The notes under the pieces: model-generated
Database searches by the model: none
What the model saw: the letters and a program-made list of their open reading frames with translations, nothing else
What the model was told of the DNA's origin: nothing
Translations under genes and position numbers: made by a program
DNA from: Candidatus Cerribacteria bacterium 'Amazon FNV 2010 28 9'
Lineage (GTDB): Bacteria > Patescibacteriota > Microgenomatia > UBA1400 > UBA12028
DNA length: 42,926 nucleotides
Direction of reading: 5' to 3'
Assembly (NCBI GenBank): GCA_003176165.1
Contig: PSRQ01000032.1
Location: 1 to 42,926, forward strand
Shown: one piece after another, positions 16,633 through 26,610 of the stretch
How positions within the stretch are numbered: position 1 is the stretch's first letter
How the letters are laid out: every line of letters begins with the position of its first letter

Positions 16633-18293
16633 CGTGATCCTGTTCCGCGTAAGTACACCGCTTGCCAGGGAGTATATGTGGTTGTGTAATTGGTTTGTTT
16701 CACTGTGCCATCCGCATAGGTCACTTTGTAATCGAATGAAGTTTTTAAGCCACCGGCTGCAAAATCAACTTGCTTGATAGTTCCCGTGGGGAGAGTCGGA
16801 TCGTCTTGATACAAAGCAGGAGGAGCTGGGGTTTCATCCCATTTTTTGTAATTGAGGACCTCTGCTGTTCGTCCATCTTTTTTTCCGTAGAAATCAACAT
16901 ACATCGACAATGTTTTGGGATCAGCATAGGCGTTGACAAGTATAGGAGAGCCAGTGTCGTTGACAAATGTGAGATCAGGGTGAGGAGCATAGACAGTCGC
17001 ATCAAATCCGGGTTGACTATTTTCTTCGTAATACTCAACGCGGTATGCATGACCACGGCGTTCGGTGATCGGTAATCCAGCATTTAATAGCGCGCGAAAC
17101 ATCGTGCTACTGACCTGGCACACGCCGCCACCATCTCCCAGCACTGTGTGCCCTTGGGAGATCACATATGCTTGTAAAAATCCTGTCGCTTCCGATACGT
17201 CGCCAATCGTCTTGTTAAATGAAAATGTCTCTCCTGGCATGACTATGTGAGCGTTGATTTTTTGAGCAGTAAGAACGACATTGTGAATACGGTTCGGAAT
17301 CGAGTACTTAAACAAGCTATCTCCATGTCCGATGAGTTCATCAATTCCTAGATTATTCGTTGATGCAAGCGAGTGGGTGGGGGCTGTTGTGGTAACGATG
17401 AGTGTGACGGGAGTAGTTGCTGGCGCTTTTTCGCGCTGTGTTAGTGCATCAATGATTGCCTGTGTGCTTTGATCTTCATCAAGCGTGATTCCATCGCGTG
17501 GGGGAGTAAAGGAGAGCACTGCTGTTCCCTTGAGTTGCAAATCAGGTTCTTGCGGAGGGCTATTGATTGTCTTTGCCAATTTTTCCAAATATGTGTGAAT
17601 TGCAGATTGATTGTATCCAGAGGGGAGGGCAATAAATGAAAGCAGATCTGTGGTGGAAACAGTTTGGGTCTGCGTATTTGAGGCTACTATCAATGGTTTG
17701 GCAAGAATATTTTTAATTCGTGCTGACGCGCTTGCGAGATCGGTTGCTGAAAGGACTGTTCCTACTGGTTGAAGCACTGCCTCAATGGTTTGTCCTGTGC
17801 GTGAGTTCTCCACCTCTTTGGTGGTTGAATCCTCGTCCACCTCGCTTCCAACTGTCCCAGCTTTGATGACAAATCCAGGTGCTTTTTTTTGAACGAGAAT
17901 TGAAGAAGGTGTGGCCGGTGTATTGGTCTCGAGCGCAATGGTGTGAATCCAAGTCTGCACTCGTTGTGTATCAAATACAACTGTCGTTTGTGGCTGTGGA
18001 AGAAAAGAAAGATGCAGAAAAGCGAATCCATCAAATACAGATGAAACAGGAACTTTATTCATCAACGATGCACTTGGTGTCGCAAAGCTTTGAGAACCTA
18101 TGTGTAAAGTAATTGTTGAAGCTAAAGAAGCTTGCTGTGGCTGTGTTGTTGGTGACGGTGTGTGCAGAATGGTAGCCAGCTTTGAGGGAGTATGTGTTTG
18201 CCACACAAGGGCAAGCGTTGAAAGTATGAAAAAGAGAGAGACGAGTGCTAGTCCCGTGATAACGATGGCGTGAAACAGATGAAATAACTTCAT
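16629..18293 (-). CDS. VanW family protein, membrane anchored
   Basis: NIVMPGETFSFNKTIGDVSEATGFL-like segment, GDGGGVCQVSSTMFRALLNAGLPITERRGHAYRVEYYE; start MKLFHLFHAIV at 18293. Confidence 0.9.
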   Translation of the reverse strand: MKLFHLFHAIVITGLALVSLFFILSTLALVWQTHTPSKLATILHTPSPTTQPQQASLASTITLHIGSQSFATPSASLMNKVPVSSVFDGFAFLHLSFLPQPQTTVVFDTQRVQTWIHTIALETNTPATPSSILVQKKAPGFVIKAGTVGSEVDEDSTTKEVENSRTGQTIEAVLQPVGTVLSATDLASASARIKNILAKPLIVASNTQTQTVSTTDLLSFIALPSGYNQSAIHTYLEKLAKTINSPPQEPDLQLKGTAVLSFTPPRDGITLDEDQSTQAIIDALTQREKAPATTPVTLIVTTTAPTHSLASTNNLGIDELIGHGDSLFKYSIPNRIHNVVLTAQKINAHIVMPGETFSFNKTIGDVSEATGFLQAYVISQGHTVLGDGGGVCQVSSTMFRALLNAGLPITERRGHAYRVEYYEENSQPGFDATVYAPHPDLTFVNDTGSPILVNAYADPKTLSMYVDFYGKKDGRTAEVLNYKKWDETPAPPALYQDDPTLPTGTIKQVDFAAGGLKTSFDYKVTYADGTVKQTNYTTTYTPWQAVYLRGTGSR

Positions 18294-18389
18294 ACAGAAT
18301 GTACTCTGAAACTCAAACCCATCCTTTTTGCACAATAGCGTATAATACAGATCAATCCCTATTGTATTGTACGATATTTGGAACACCGT

Positions 18390-19844
18390 ATGGAACCTGT
18401 TTCCCCAAACACAACCCAAACCCCACAACAAAACTCCTCTGTCTCCGAGTCAATTCCGAGTTTCAACCAAACGACGACACCCCCTCCTGCTCAAAAAGCA
18501 AAATTCTCTTTACCACTGCCATTGATTGGAATTGGCGTGGCAGCTTTAGTTGTGGCAGCTGTGATCTTTTTTATCGTGCGCGGTGCTCTTTCTCATGTGA
18601 CATCTTCTTCATCAAATGCGCCAACTAAAAATGAAACCCTCACGTGGTGGGGATTGTGGGAGCCAAGTGATGTGTTGCAGTCAGTCATTACCCAATTTGA
18701 ACAACAAAATCCCGGTGTAACGATTCAATATGCTCAGCAGTCACCCAAAGACTATCGCGAACGCTTGCAAAGTGCATTTGCACGAGGACAAGGGCCAGAT
18801 ATTTTCCGTTTCCACAATACGTGGGTACCGATGCTTGCAGAAGCTGGTGTGTACTCAGCACTTCCGTCATCCGTGATGACGACAGCAGAGTTTAATCAAA
18901 CCTTTTATCCAGTCATGCAAAAAGACATGAAAACGAGTGCGGGTTATGTAGGAATTCCTCTCATGTACGACGGATTGGGGTTGTATATCAATAAAAAAGC
19001 ATTGGCTGATGCAGGCCAATCTGTTCCGACGACTTGGGAAGATCTTTCGACGCTTGCTAAGAGTTTGACGATTCGTGACTCCTCAGGAAAGATTGCGCGT
19101 GCAGGAATTGCACTGGGAAGTAGCAATAACGTCGATCATTTCTCGGACATTCTGGCACTTCTCATTTTGCAGAACGGTGGAAGTCCAGGGAATCCAAGTG
19201 TGACTGATTCCAATGGCAACAATCTGGTGGGTGATGCTCTGACGTTTTATACGCAATTTGAAAAAGTCGATAAAGTATGGGATGAGACATTGCCAAATTC
19301 AACGTATGCATTCGCGACAGAAAAAGCTGCAATGATGTTGGCTCCTTCTTGGCGCTCGTTTGAAGTCAAGCAAATCAATCCAAATATTGATTTTGAAGTC
19401 GTTCCTGTTCCTCAACTCCCAGGGACCCCAGTCACATGGGCTTCGTATTGGGCCGAGGGAGTGAGTAAGACGGCGAAGGATCAAGTGACTGCATGGAAGT
19501 TTTTGAAGTATCTTTCGTCCGCTGCTGTATTACAAAAGCTCTATACGAGTGAATCAAACACTCGGTTGTTTGGCGAAGTGTACCCACGTGTGGATATGGC
19601 CAGCCAACTTTCGACTGATCCGTATGCGGGGGCCTTTGCAAAAGAAGCACCTAACGCCGCCAGTTGGTACATGGCATCCAATACGTTTGATAACGGGATC
19701 AATGATGAGATCATCAAGTACTATCAAGATGCGGTGAATAGCATGAATAATGACCGACAAGCATCTGACGTGTTACCTACACTTACTTCAGGTGTTACGT
19801 CGGTACTGCAGAAGTATCAACTCGCGCCTCAGTCTGCACAGTAG
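18390..19844 (+). CDS. Extracellular solute-binding protein family 1 (sugar-type), N-terminal TM anchor
   Basis: LTWWGLWEPSDVLQSVITQFEQQNPGVTIQYAQQSPKDYRERLQSAFARGQGPDIFRFHNTW...MMLAPSWRSFEVKQINPNIDFEVVPVPQLPG. Confidence 0.88.
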   Translation: MEPVSPNTTQTPQQNSSVSESIPSFNQTTTPPPAQKAKFSLPLPLIGIGVAALVVAAVIFFIVRGALSHVTSSSSNAPTKNETLTWWGLWEPSDVLQSVITQFEQQNPGVTIQYAQQSPKDYRERLQSAFARGQGPDIFRFHNTWVPMLAEAGVYSALPSSVMTTAEFNQTFYPVMQKDMKTSAGYVGIPLMYDGLGLYINKKALADAGQSVPTTWEDLSTLAKSLTIRDSSGKIARAGIALGSSNNVDHFSDILALLILQNGGSPGNPSVTDSNGNNLVGDALTFYTQFEKVDKVWDETLPNSTYAFATEKAAMMLAPSWRSFEVKQINPNIDFEVVPVPQLPGTPVTWASYWAEGVSKTAKDQVTAWKFLKYLSSAAVLQKLYTSESNTRLFGEVYPRVDMASQLSTDPYAGAFAKEAPNAASWYMASNTFDNGINDEIIKYYQDAVNSMNNDRQASDVLPTLTSGVTSVLQKYQLAPQSAQ

Positions 19845-19867
19845 TTTTTCTCGAGAAAAAGAAAACC

Positions 19868-19898
19868 CCATACCTATATGGCGTGGGGTTTTGAAGAT
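19868..19898. terminator. Bidirectional terminator-like hairpin
   Basis: AAAACCCCAtacctatatggcgTGGGGTTTT. Confidence 0.65.
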
Positions 19899-19906
19899 TT
19901 TCTTTA

Positions 19907-20104
19907 TTAGGCCTTGCGTATCCAGATTGCAGCAACCATAAAAAAGATTGCTGTTAATATCGTTACGGTCGCTCGCAAATAATCTACAACTGCCGTTGGT
20001 GATGCTGTATTGACAAACATTCCTTCGGCTGTGCCTAAAAGAAGATTAAGGCAAGCCAAGCCTAACAAAATAATCTCATGAGTCGACAATTCTTTCTTTT
20101 CCAT
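19907..20104 (-). CDS. Small two-TM membrane protein
   Basis: 65 aa; two hydrophobic helices; ggaggaaat RBS upstream on the minus strand. Confidence 0.55.
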   Translation of the reverse strand: MEKKELSTHEIILLGLACLNLLLGTAEGMFVNTASPTAVVDYLRATVTILTAIFFMVAAIWIRKA

Positions 20105-20216
20105 GATATTTCCTCCTTTGGAGTCATGGAATCAGAACGACTTGAATATTATAAGCCTATATTGGGTGGGTTGCAAGAGATGAGAGGGAAGAGCCCGTCC
20201 GTGTTAAGATCAGGCT

Positions 20217-21086
20217 GTGAAATACACAAAACTTCAGTGCGACATTCTTTCCCATCTTTGCTATGCCGCAGTTTTTGATGCAGGGCTGTCAATGGCCGAG
20301 TTGGGTGGAAATAGAGAAGTACTTCAATTTCTCGTTGAACAAAAGAAAATTATTCACAAAAACAGTTTATATGCCTTGCCAACCGTCAACCTCGCCACAT
20401 ACGACAAGCGACGAGTGATCAGTCAACGGAAATTGAAAGCAATTCAACAAGATATTGGTTTGATTGGATGGATTCCAACAATCTTAGGAATTGCTCTGAC
20501 AGGCAGTGTAGCTGCCAAAAACGCTTCCAAAGATGATGACATCGATCTCTTTATCGTGACAAGAAAAAACACGCTGTGGATGACTCGTATGTTGGTTGAG
20601 CTTCTTGTCTTTCTCAACGGGAAATTACGCCGTCCTAATTCAATACATGTGAACGATTTGTGGTGCTTAAACATGTGGGTGGATAGTGATCATCTCGAAA
20701 TGAAAAAACATGATCTCTACATCGCTCATGAGATTGTGCAAGCTCAGTGGATTGTCGATAAAACAGGGATTGAACAGAGATTTATAGAAGAAAACAAGTG
20801 GGTGAAAAAATTCATGATGGGAGAAGTATCAAAGAAATTTTCAATCCGTCAGCTAACGGACAATTTACAATTTTCAAAACTTACACTTCTTATCTCTTAT
20901 TTCTTATCTCTTATTTCTCGTATTCTTGATTGGTTTTGTTATCGTGCGCAACTTGCATACATGCGTTCGCGATTAACAACGGAATATGTGACACGGCATA
21001 CAGCTTTTTTTCACCCACATGATGTGCGGGCTGATGTGTTGAAAAAATATGAGAGAATAATGTCCGAGATAAGAAATAGGAAATAA
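20217..21086 (+). CDS. Nucleotidyltransferase-domain protein
   Basis: IALTGSVAAKNASKDDDIDLFIVTRKNTLW (GS...DxD NTase motif). Confidence 0.75.
   Translation: MKYTKLQCDILSHLCYAAVFDAGLSMAELGGNREVLQFLVEQKKIIHKNSLYALPTVNLATYDKRRVISQRKLKAIQQDIGLIGWIPTILGIALTGSVAAKNASKDDDIDLFIVTRKNTLWMTRMLVELLVFLNGKLRRPNSIHVNDLWCLNMWVDSDHLEMKKHDLYIAHEIVQAQWIVDKTGIEQRFIEENKWVKKFMMGEVSKKFSIRQLTDNLQFSKLTLLISYFLSLISRILDWFCYRAQLAYMRSRLTTEYVTRHTAFFHPHDVRADVLKKYERIMSEIRNRK
20838..20925. repeat. Composite repeat inside the nucleotidyltransferase CDS
   Basis: atccgtcagctaacggacaatttacaattttcaa + cttatctcttatttcttatctcttatttctcg; partial inverted partner near 21063-21098. Confidence 0.75.
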
Positions 21087-21099
21087 GAGATACGATTTT

Positions 21100-21615
21100 A
21101 TGTTTAACTATCCAACATATTTGAAACCATTGTCGTATTATTCTCAAGAACCACAAGTAAGTGTTATCGCGCGTGCCACAACTGCGAAAGAGGCAGGAAA
21201 AAAAATTGTCATTGCCTCGGGAGTGTTTGATTTGTTGCATGATGCACATAAACGCTATTTGCAAAAAGCCAAAGAAGCGGGGGATTATCTTATTGTTCTT
21301 CTCGAGTCAGATGCACGTGTGAAAGAGTTAAAGGGTGAAGGTCGTCCGGTATGGGATCAAGTTCGCAGAGAAAAGGAAGTACGATCTCTCCCGTTTGTAG
21401 ATGATGTGCTTGTATTGCCTCCTGAGTTTAAAAATCCGCTGCGCTATGAAGAAATTGTTATTCTTCTTGGTCCAGATATCTATGCAGAGTCCAGCAATTC
21501 TGTCGCGCTTGATCACAAAAGGAAACTCATGGAAAAATACGGTGGAGAGATGAAAGTGGTCTTGGACGAGATAGCTGGAATTTCAACCACAACTCTCTTG
21601 GCAAGTGCCCGGTAG
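21100..21615 (+). CDS. Cytidylyltransferase-like (RfaE C-terminal/glycerol-3-P cytidylyltransferase type) protein
   Basis: IASGVFDLLHDAHKRYLQKAKEAGDYLIVLLESD...STTTLL. Confidence 0.82.
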   Translation: MFNYPTYLKPLSYYSQEPQVSVIARATTAKEAGKKIVIASGVFDLLHDAHKRYLQKAKEAGDYLIVLLESDARVKELKGEGRPVWDQVRREKEVRSLPFVDDVLVLPPEFKNPLRYEEIVILLGPDIYAESSNSVALDHKRKLMEKYGGEMKVVLDEIAGISTTTLLASAR

Positions 21616-21656
21616 TGTGGTATTCTCCCTTTTTCTTACAATCGGAGGAACCATAT

Positions 21657-22037
21657 ATGGCGGTGCGAGTTGAATGGAAAAGGTCGGGGAGTGAACGAGA
21701 ATCATCTTGGTTTCAGACAGGGATGCGAGGAGAAAAAATACAAACAGTGTTAGAAGATAAACAAGGATCTTGTATAGTCTTACAAAACAAAATAGTTTTG
21801 TTTCGTGTGTTGACTCCTTCTCGGCGAGAGGGTGAACCTGATCTCAAAGGTTATCTTGAAATAACAGGAACAAATAGCGGTGGAGTGATCGAAGTATTAG
21901 CTGTAGGCGCGCAAGCGCCCAAGAGGTTTGTTGCATTAGAGAATGGGATGCACAAGAGAATTCATCTAGATGGTCTTACATTTGATCTTACTGCTCTCAA
22001 CTTAAGTGGTCGGCGGGGTGAGGACAAACAAGAATAG
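21657..22037 (+). CDS. Hypothetical protein
   Basis: MAVRVEWKRSG..., RBS cggaggaacc upstream. Confidence 0.55.
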   Translation: MAVRVEWKRSGSERESSWFQTGMRGEKIQTVLEDKQGSCIVLQNKIVLFRVLTPSRREGEPDLKGYLEITGTNSGGVIEVLAVGAQAPKRFVALENGMHKRIHLDGLTFDLTALNLSGRRGEDKQE

Positions 22038-22089
22038 CTCTTTCGCCCTTTCTTCTCCTTGCGAAAAACAGCTTTCTTTTTTAGGCTAA

Positions 22090-22686
22090 GTGGTTATGCG
22101 ACAAGTCTTTTTCGATGTCGAAACCAAAGATACATTTGATGATGTCGGTGGATACTTCCCCGATCGACTCCATCCCTCGTTCATTGGAGTATGTGTGCGT
22201 GAAGGATATGAAGGAAGAGGTGAGATGATTGAGATTTGGGAACAAGATCTTTCAAAACTTTGGAAAATTTTTGAGTCTGCAGATGTGATTGTCGGATTTA
22301 ACAGCATTGGGTTTGATATGGAAGTGATGCGACCCTTGTATCCTGGCAATGTGGATGATTTACCCCAGCTTGATCTCATGTTGCAGTTTAAAGAAGCGAC
22401 AGGTCATCGTATTTCTCTTGAGAGTATTGCACAGGAGACATTGGGACGGGGCAAAACAGGACATGGACTGGATGCTATCAAGTACTACAAAACAGGACAA
22501 TTAAAAGAGCTCGCTTCGTATTGCTTGATGGATGTGGAACTCACACGCGATTTGTATGATGTGGGACGCACCAAAGGCAAGCTTTCTTTCATGAACAAAT
22601 GGAACCGTCGGATCGAGACAGCCATTGATTTTAGTTTTAAACCGAAGAAGTTTCCAGGGACACAGATGACGCTGTTAGGGATATAG
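22090..22686 (+). CDS. RNase H-fold 3'-5' exonuclease-like protein
   Basis: VFFDVETKDTF, FNSIGFDMEVM, DLMLQFKEATGHRISLESIAQETLG, SYCLMDVELTRDLY (DnaQ/YprB-like motifs). Confidence 0.75.
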   Translation: MVMRQVFFDVETKDTFDDVGGYFPDRLHPSFIGVCVREGYEGRGEMIEIWEQDLSKLWKIFESADVIVGFNSIGFDMEVMRPLYPGNVDDLPQLDLMLQFKEATGHRISLESIAQETLGRGKTGHGLDAIKYYKTGQLKELASYCLMDVELTRDLYDVGRTKGKLSFMNKWNRRIETAIDFSFKPKKFPGTQMTLLGI

Positions 22687-22690
22687 TTTT

Positions 22691-22800
22691 CTGGTCATCC
22701 CGTACGGCATAGTGTGAAGCACAAGGCGGATACGGGATCCAGGCGCAAAAAACACTTGTATTATTGATGAACTGGATTCCCGCCTGCGCGGGAATGACAA
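22691..22800. repeat. Intergenic REP-like palindromic elements
   Basis: ggtcatcccgtacggc...gcggatacgggatcc and ctggattcccgcctgcgcgggaatgacaaag, inverted-repeat arms. Confidence 0.6.
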
Positions 22801-22843
22801 AGAAAAGGTTTCTTTCTCCGCATATTTACCGTACAATCACCGC

Positions 22844-23326
22844 ATGACCCTTTCAGATCAAAAAGTAAAACGTTGTCTCGTCGTTGCCGGATGGACGGTC
22901 CACAAAGGAAAAACGTTATTGGTGAAGCACAAAAAACTTGGGATGTGGTTGGCCCCAGGGGGACACATCGAAGAAAATGAGCTGCCTCATGAGGCAGCGG
23001 AGCGTGAGTTTTTTGAAGAAACAGGTGTGATCGTGCGAGCTGTTGATGCGCTTCCTCATATCGAGATGAAACAAAGCCGATCCCTTCCAAGTCCCTTCTA
23101 CTCAAATCTTCATACGATCAATAAACATCGAGGTGATTCTTTTTGCGAGCAACATGTTGTATTTTGCTATTTTGTGAAAGTCATAGATATTTCTTCGTTT
23201 AGTCGTCAAGAAGAGGAGACGGATGACTTACGATGGTTTACGCGCGAGGAAGCGATGGGAATATTGACCCCAGATTTACAGCAAGAAGCGGCGTTTGTGT
23301 TTGATTATTTTCCTTCGCAGGAGTAG
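22844..23326 (+). CDS. NUDIX hydrolase
   Basis: GGHIEENELPHEAAEREFFEETGV NUDIX box. Confidence 0.88.
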   Translation: MTLSDQKVKRCLVVAGWTVHKGKTLLVKHKKLGMWLAPGGHIEENELPHEAAEREFFEETGVIVRAVDALPHIEMKQSRSLPSPFYSNLHTINKHRGDSFCEQHVVFCYFVKVIDISSFSRQEEETDDLRWFTREEAMGILTPDLQQEAAFVFDYFPSQE

Positions 23327-23340
23327 CTTCACGTTCCTGA

Positions 23341-23346
23341 TATAAT
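23341..23346 (+). promoter_or_regulatory. Extended -10 (TGaTATAAT) of sufC
   Basis: TATAAT ends 7 nt before the sufC ATG at 23353. Confidence 0.6.
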
Positions 23347-23352
23347 TGCTTC

Positions 23353-24102
23353 ATGCATAAGCTTGTTATTTCCAACCTGCACGCCCGCATTGAACAAAAA
23401 GAGATTCTCAAGGGGGTGAATTTAACAATTCAGTCCGGTGAAATTCATGCGATCATGGGGCCCAATGGAAGTGGAAAAAGCACGCTTGCCAATACGCTTG
23501 CCGGACACCCATCGTATGAAGTGACTGAGGGAACAGTTCATCTGGATAGAAAAAATATATTAGAGATGTCTCCGGATGAGCGGGCTCATTCGGGGTTGTT
23601 TTTAGCTTTTCAATATCCGTCGGAAGTGAGTGGTGTACGTGTTCACAATTTCTTGAAAACAGCGTACGAACAGCGTTTTGGCCAACTTGGAAAAGGAAGT
23701 AAGTTTGCCTCAGTGCTCGAATTTCGCAAACACGTGGAAGAGTTGGCCTTGCAGTTGGGAGTGAAAAAAGAGTTGCTCTCGCGTGGATTAAATGAAGGCT
23801 TTTCAGGAGGAGAAAAAAAAAGACTAGAGATTTTGCAAATGGCTCTCCTGGTTCCATCCTACGCCATCCTTGATGAAACGGACTCTGGACTTGATATCGA
23901 TGCAATAAAGACTGTGGCAGAAGGTGTGAAGCAGATCATCACCATGCACAATACTGGTATTATCGTCATCACTCACTATCAACGTATCTTGAAGTACTTG
24001 GAACCAGACGTCGTCCACATCATGCGAGAAGGAAAGATTGTGCAAGATGGTGGTACGGAACTGGTACAAGTATTGGAAGAAAAAGGGTATAGTGGGATGT
24101 AG
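23353..24102 (+). CDS. sufC: Fe-S cluster assembly ATPase SufC
   Basis: GPNGSGKSTLANTLAGHPSYEVTEGTV, GFSGGEKKRLEILQMALL, DETDSGLDIDA. Confidence 0.95.
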   Translation: MHKLVISNLHARIEQKEILKGVNLTIQSGEIHAIMGPNGSGKSTLANTLAGHPSYEVTEGTVHLDRKNILEMSPDERAHSGLFLAFQYPSEVSGVRVHNFLKTAYEQRFGQLGKGSKFASVLEFRKHVEELALQLGVKKELLSRGLNEGFSGGEKKRLEILQMALLVPSYAILDETDSGLDIDAIKTVAEGVKQIITMHNTGIIVITHYQRILKYLEPDVVHIMREGKIVQDGGTELVQVLEEKGYSGM

Positions 24103-24114
24103 TAAGGAGAACGA

Positions 24115-24603
24115 ATGGATTTGGATATATATCCTGGAGCATCTACTACTAAAGAAATTTCTGTTTCGATTTCTTTTCAACATCCTGATACCACCGGAGA
24201 GATACACACCTTTCAAGTGAAGGAGATGCCTTTGGAAGAAAAAAACGGAGAAATAACATTAATTTTTTCTATTACGGATGAAAATAATGAAGAGCAGGGA
24301 GCCATCATAGGTACTATGCGTAAGAAAAAGGGAAAAAAAGAATTTTTTGTATTTCAGAGTAAAAATAATACAACAGAAAAAGACCTTGGAGGAAAAATTA
24401 CCAGTAAGTCTGTATATAAAGGATTAGTTGGAGAAGCAATCGCAAATTTAATAGAAAAAGGTATTGTAGATATATGGCACTCAGATGTTCAGATTTCCGA
24501 TGGGGCGGTGAAAATGTATGAAAACCTTTTAAAAAGGCATGGGAACCTTGAGTATATTGAAAATGATAATTTTCCATATGTTCTTCAGAGAAATCGTGAT
24601 TAA
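24115..24603 (+). CDS. Hypothetical protein, possibly GNAT-like C-terminus
   Basis: 162 aa; KGLVGEAIANLIEKGIVDIWHSDVQISDGAVKMYENLLKRHG faintly resembles a GNAT C-terminus. Confidence 0.5.
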   Translation: MDLDIYPGASTTKEISVSISFQHPDTTGEIHTFQVKEMPLEEKNGEITLIFSITDENNEEQGAIIGTMRKKKGKKEFFVFQSKNNTTEKDLGGKITSKSVYKGLVGEAIANLIEKGIVDIWHSDVQISDGAVKMYENLLKRHGNLEYIENDNFPYVLQRNRD

Positions 24604-24646
24604 TTTATTTGTATTGAATATATTTGTTTCTTAGAAATGGAGAGAT

Positions 24647-25030
24647 ATGCCTGAGTATGCAAGTGGAAGTTTGCGCGAATTCATCGTTCAACTGGTTGAA
24701 GTCGATGATCTGAAAGAGAAATCACATCGATTTGTACAGCAGCTTCAATCACTGGAAGGATTTGTTAATTTCCATGCAGACTTAGGTGAAGATTTTATCA
24801 GCGGGACTGCAAAAGATTGGGGAAATTACAAAGAGACTGTCGAAGAAATATTAGATGGTATTGCGGAAAGTGAAGGAGGATGGGAGTTTGTCCAGCAAGA
24901 AATAGCGAAAACACATGAGGCACATCTTCAAAAGATTGCACATGAGAGTAGGTCTCTCATCGATTTCTGGGAAAAAGTGAAGAATGACGTCGATAAGTCC
25001 CAACTTTTTCGCCCACGGCCTCGCAAGTAA
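24647..25030 (+). CDS. Hypothetical protein
   Basis: 127-aa ORF with RBS ggagag between sufC and sufB. Confidence 0.6.
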   Translation: MPEYASGSLREFIVQLVEVDDLKEKSHRFVQQLQSLEGFVNFHADLGEDFISGTAKDWGNYKETVEEILDGIAESEGGWEFVQQEIAKTHEAHLQKIAHESRSLIDFWEKVKNDVDKSQLFRPRPRK

Positions 25031-25056
25031 CCTGTATAATACAGGCAAGATTATTT

Positions 25057-26502
25057 GTGGTCTCTTCACCTATGTCACGTTTTGCAGCAAAACACGCCAG
25101 TGCATTGGACGATTCTCTCACCGACGTTTCGTATGAGATGGGTTTTTCGTACCCAACCTCTGGGTATTCCTACATTACCAAGGCAGGTTTAAATGAAGGT
25201 GTGGTGCGCGAAATTTCACATATCAAGCTCGAACCTGCGTGGATGTTGGAGAAGCGCCTTGAAGCGTTGAAGATTTTTGAGAGTAAGCCTACACCGACTT
25301 GGGGAGGTGATCTTCTCTCCATCAATTATGACAAGATTCACTATTATTTGCGGCCTACAGATAAACAAGTGGAGAATTGGGACGATGTGCCAACTGATGT
25401 AAAAAAGACGTTTGAAAAGTTGAAAATTCCTGAGGCTGAGCGTGCTGTGTTGGCTGGTGTCAAAGCCCAGTACGACAGTGAAGTCGTGTATGGATCGCTC
25501 AAAAACGTATGGGAAAAAGAAGGCGTGATTTTTTTGTCGATGGATGAGGGATTGGCTCAATATCCAGAACTCATTAAAGAATACTTTGGCAAACTCATCC
25601 CAGCTGCAGATAACAAGTTTTCAGCTCTTAACACTGCGGTATGGAGTGGAGGAAGTTTTGTGTATGTGCCCAAGGGAGTCAATGTTAAACTGCCATTGCA
25701 GGCGTATTTCCGTATCAATGCGGCCAATGCTGGACAGTTTGAACGTACGCTCATCATCGTGGACGAGGGAGCGTCGGTTCATTACATTGAAGGGTGTACC
25801 GCCCCTGCCTTTTCATCATCATCCCTGCATTCTGCTGTCGTGGAAATTTATGTCAAAAAAGGGGCACGATGTCAGTACACCACTGTGCAAAATTGGTACA
25901 AAAATGTGTACAATCTCGTCACAAAGCGGGCTCGTGTCGACGAAGAAGGGACGATGATTTGGACGGACTTCAACATGGGGAGCAAGTTGACGATGAAGTA
26001 TCCGTCATTTTTGCTTGCTGGAAAAGGAGCAAAGGGTGAGACGCTCTCGATGGCGATGGCAGGGAAGGGACAGCATCAAGATACCGGAAGTAAAGCGATT
26101 CATTTGGCACCCTACACGAGTTCGACGATTGTCAGTAAATCAATTAGCAAAGATGGGGGACGGACAAGTTACCGAGGTATGGTGACGGTTGATCCCCGTG
26201 CGCATCATAGCAAAAACACGGTTATTTGTGATGCGCTCCTCCTTGATCCACTTTCTCGCTCAGACACATATCCGCTCGATCGGATTATGAATGATCAAGT
26301 GGAAATTCAACATGAAGCGACGGTGAGTAAAATTGGTGATGAACAGTTGTTTTACCTTATGAGCAGAGGGATTACCGAAGAAATGGCGCGCAAGATGATT
26401 GTCAATGGATTTGTGGATGACTTGGTGCGGAAATTGCCTTTGGAGTACGCAGTCGAGATGAATCGGTTGATCGATCACGAGATGGAAGGGAGTATTGGCT
26501 AA
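25057..26502 (+). CDS. sufB: Fe-S cluster scaffold SufB
   Basis: [74 protein letters not shown]-type C-terminus. ATG near 25072 also possible. Confidence 0.95.
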   Translation: MVSSPMSRFAAKHASALDDSLTDVSYEMGFSYPTSGYSYITKAGLNEGVVREISHIKLEPAWMLEKRLEALKIFESKPTPTWGGDLLSINYDKIHYYLRPTDKQVENWDDVPTDVKKTFEKLKIPEAERAVLAGVKAQYDSEVVYGSLKNVWEKEGVIFLSMDEGLAQYPELIKEYFGKLIPAADNKFSALNTAVWSGGSFVYVPKGVNVKLPLQAYFRINAANAGQFERTLIIVDEGASVHYIEGCTAPAFSSSSLHSAVVEIYVKKGARCQYTTVQNWYKNVYNLVTKRARVDEEGTMIWTDFNMGSKLTMKYPSFLLAGKGAKGETLSMAMAGKGQHQDTGSKAIHLAPYTSSTIVSKSISKDGGRTSYRGMVTVDPRAHHSKNTVICDALLLDPLSRSDTYPLDRIMNDQVEIQHEATVSKIGDEQLFYLMSRGITEEMARKMIVNGFVDDLVRKLPLEYAVEMNRLIDHEMEGSIG

Positions 26503-26504
26503 AG

Positions 26505-26610
26505 CCAGTACAATTTACAATTTACGAATTTTCAATTTTCAAATAATTGATCATTGTGACATTGAATATTCAATGAAAATTGGAAATTGAGAATTGAAAA
26601 TTATCGTTTT
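26505..26610. repeat. AT-rich inverted repeat between sufB and sufD-like gene
   Basis: aatttacaatttacgaattttcaattttcaaa ... gaatattcaatgaaaattggaaattgagaattgaaaatt. Confidence 0.7.

Noticed and set aside
24115-24603. Firm GNAT acetyltransferase call
   Set aside because: Only the C-terminal third vaguely resembles GNAT; no clear acetyl-CoA loop (Q/RxxGxG/A) visible, so left as hypothetical.
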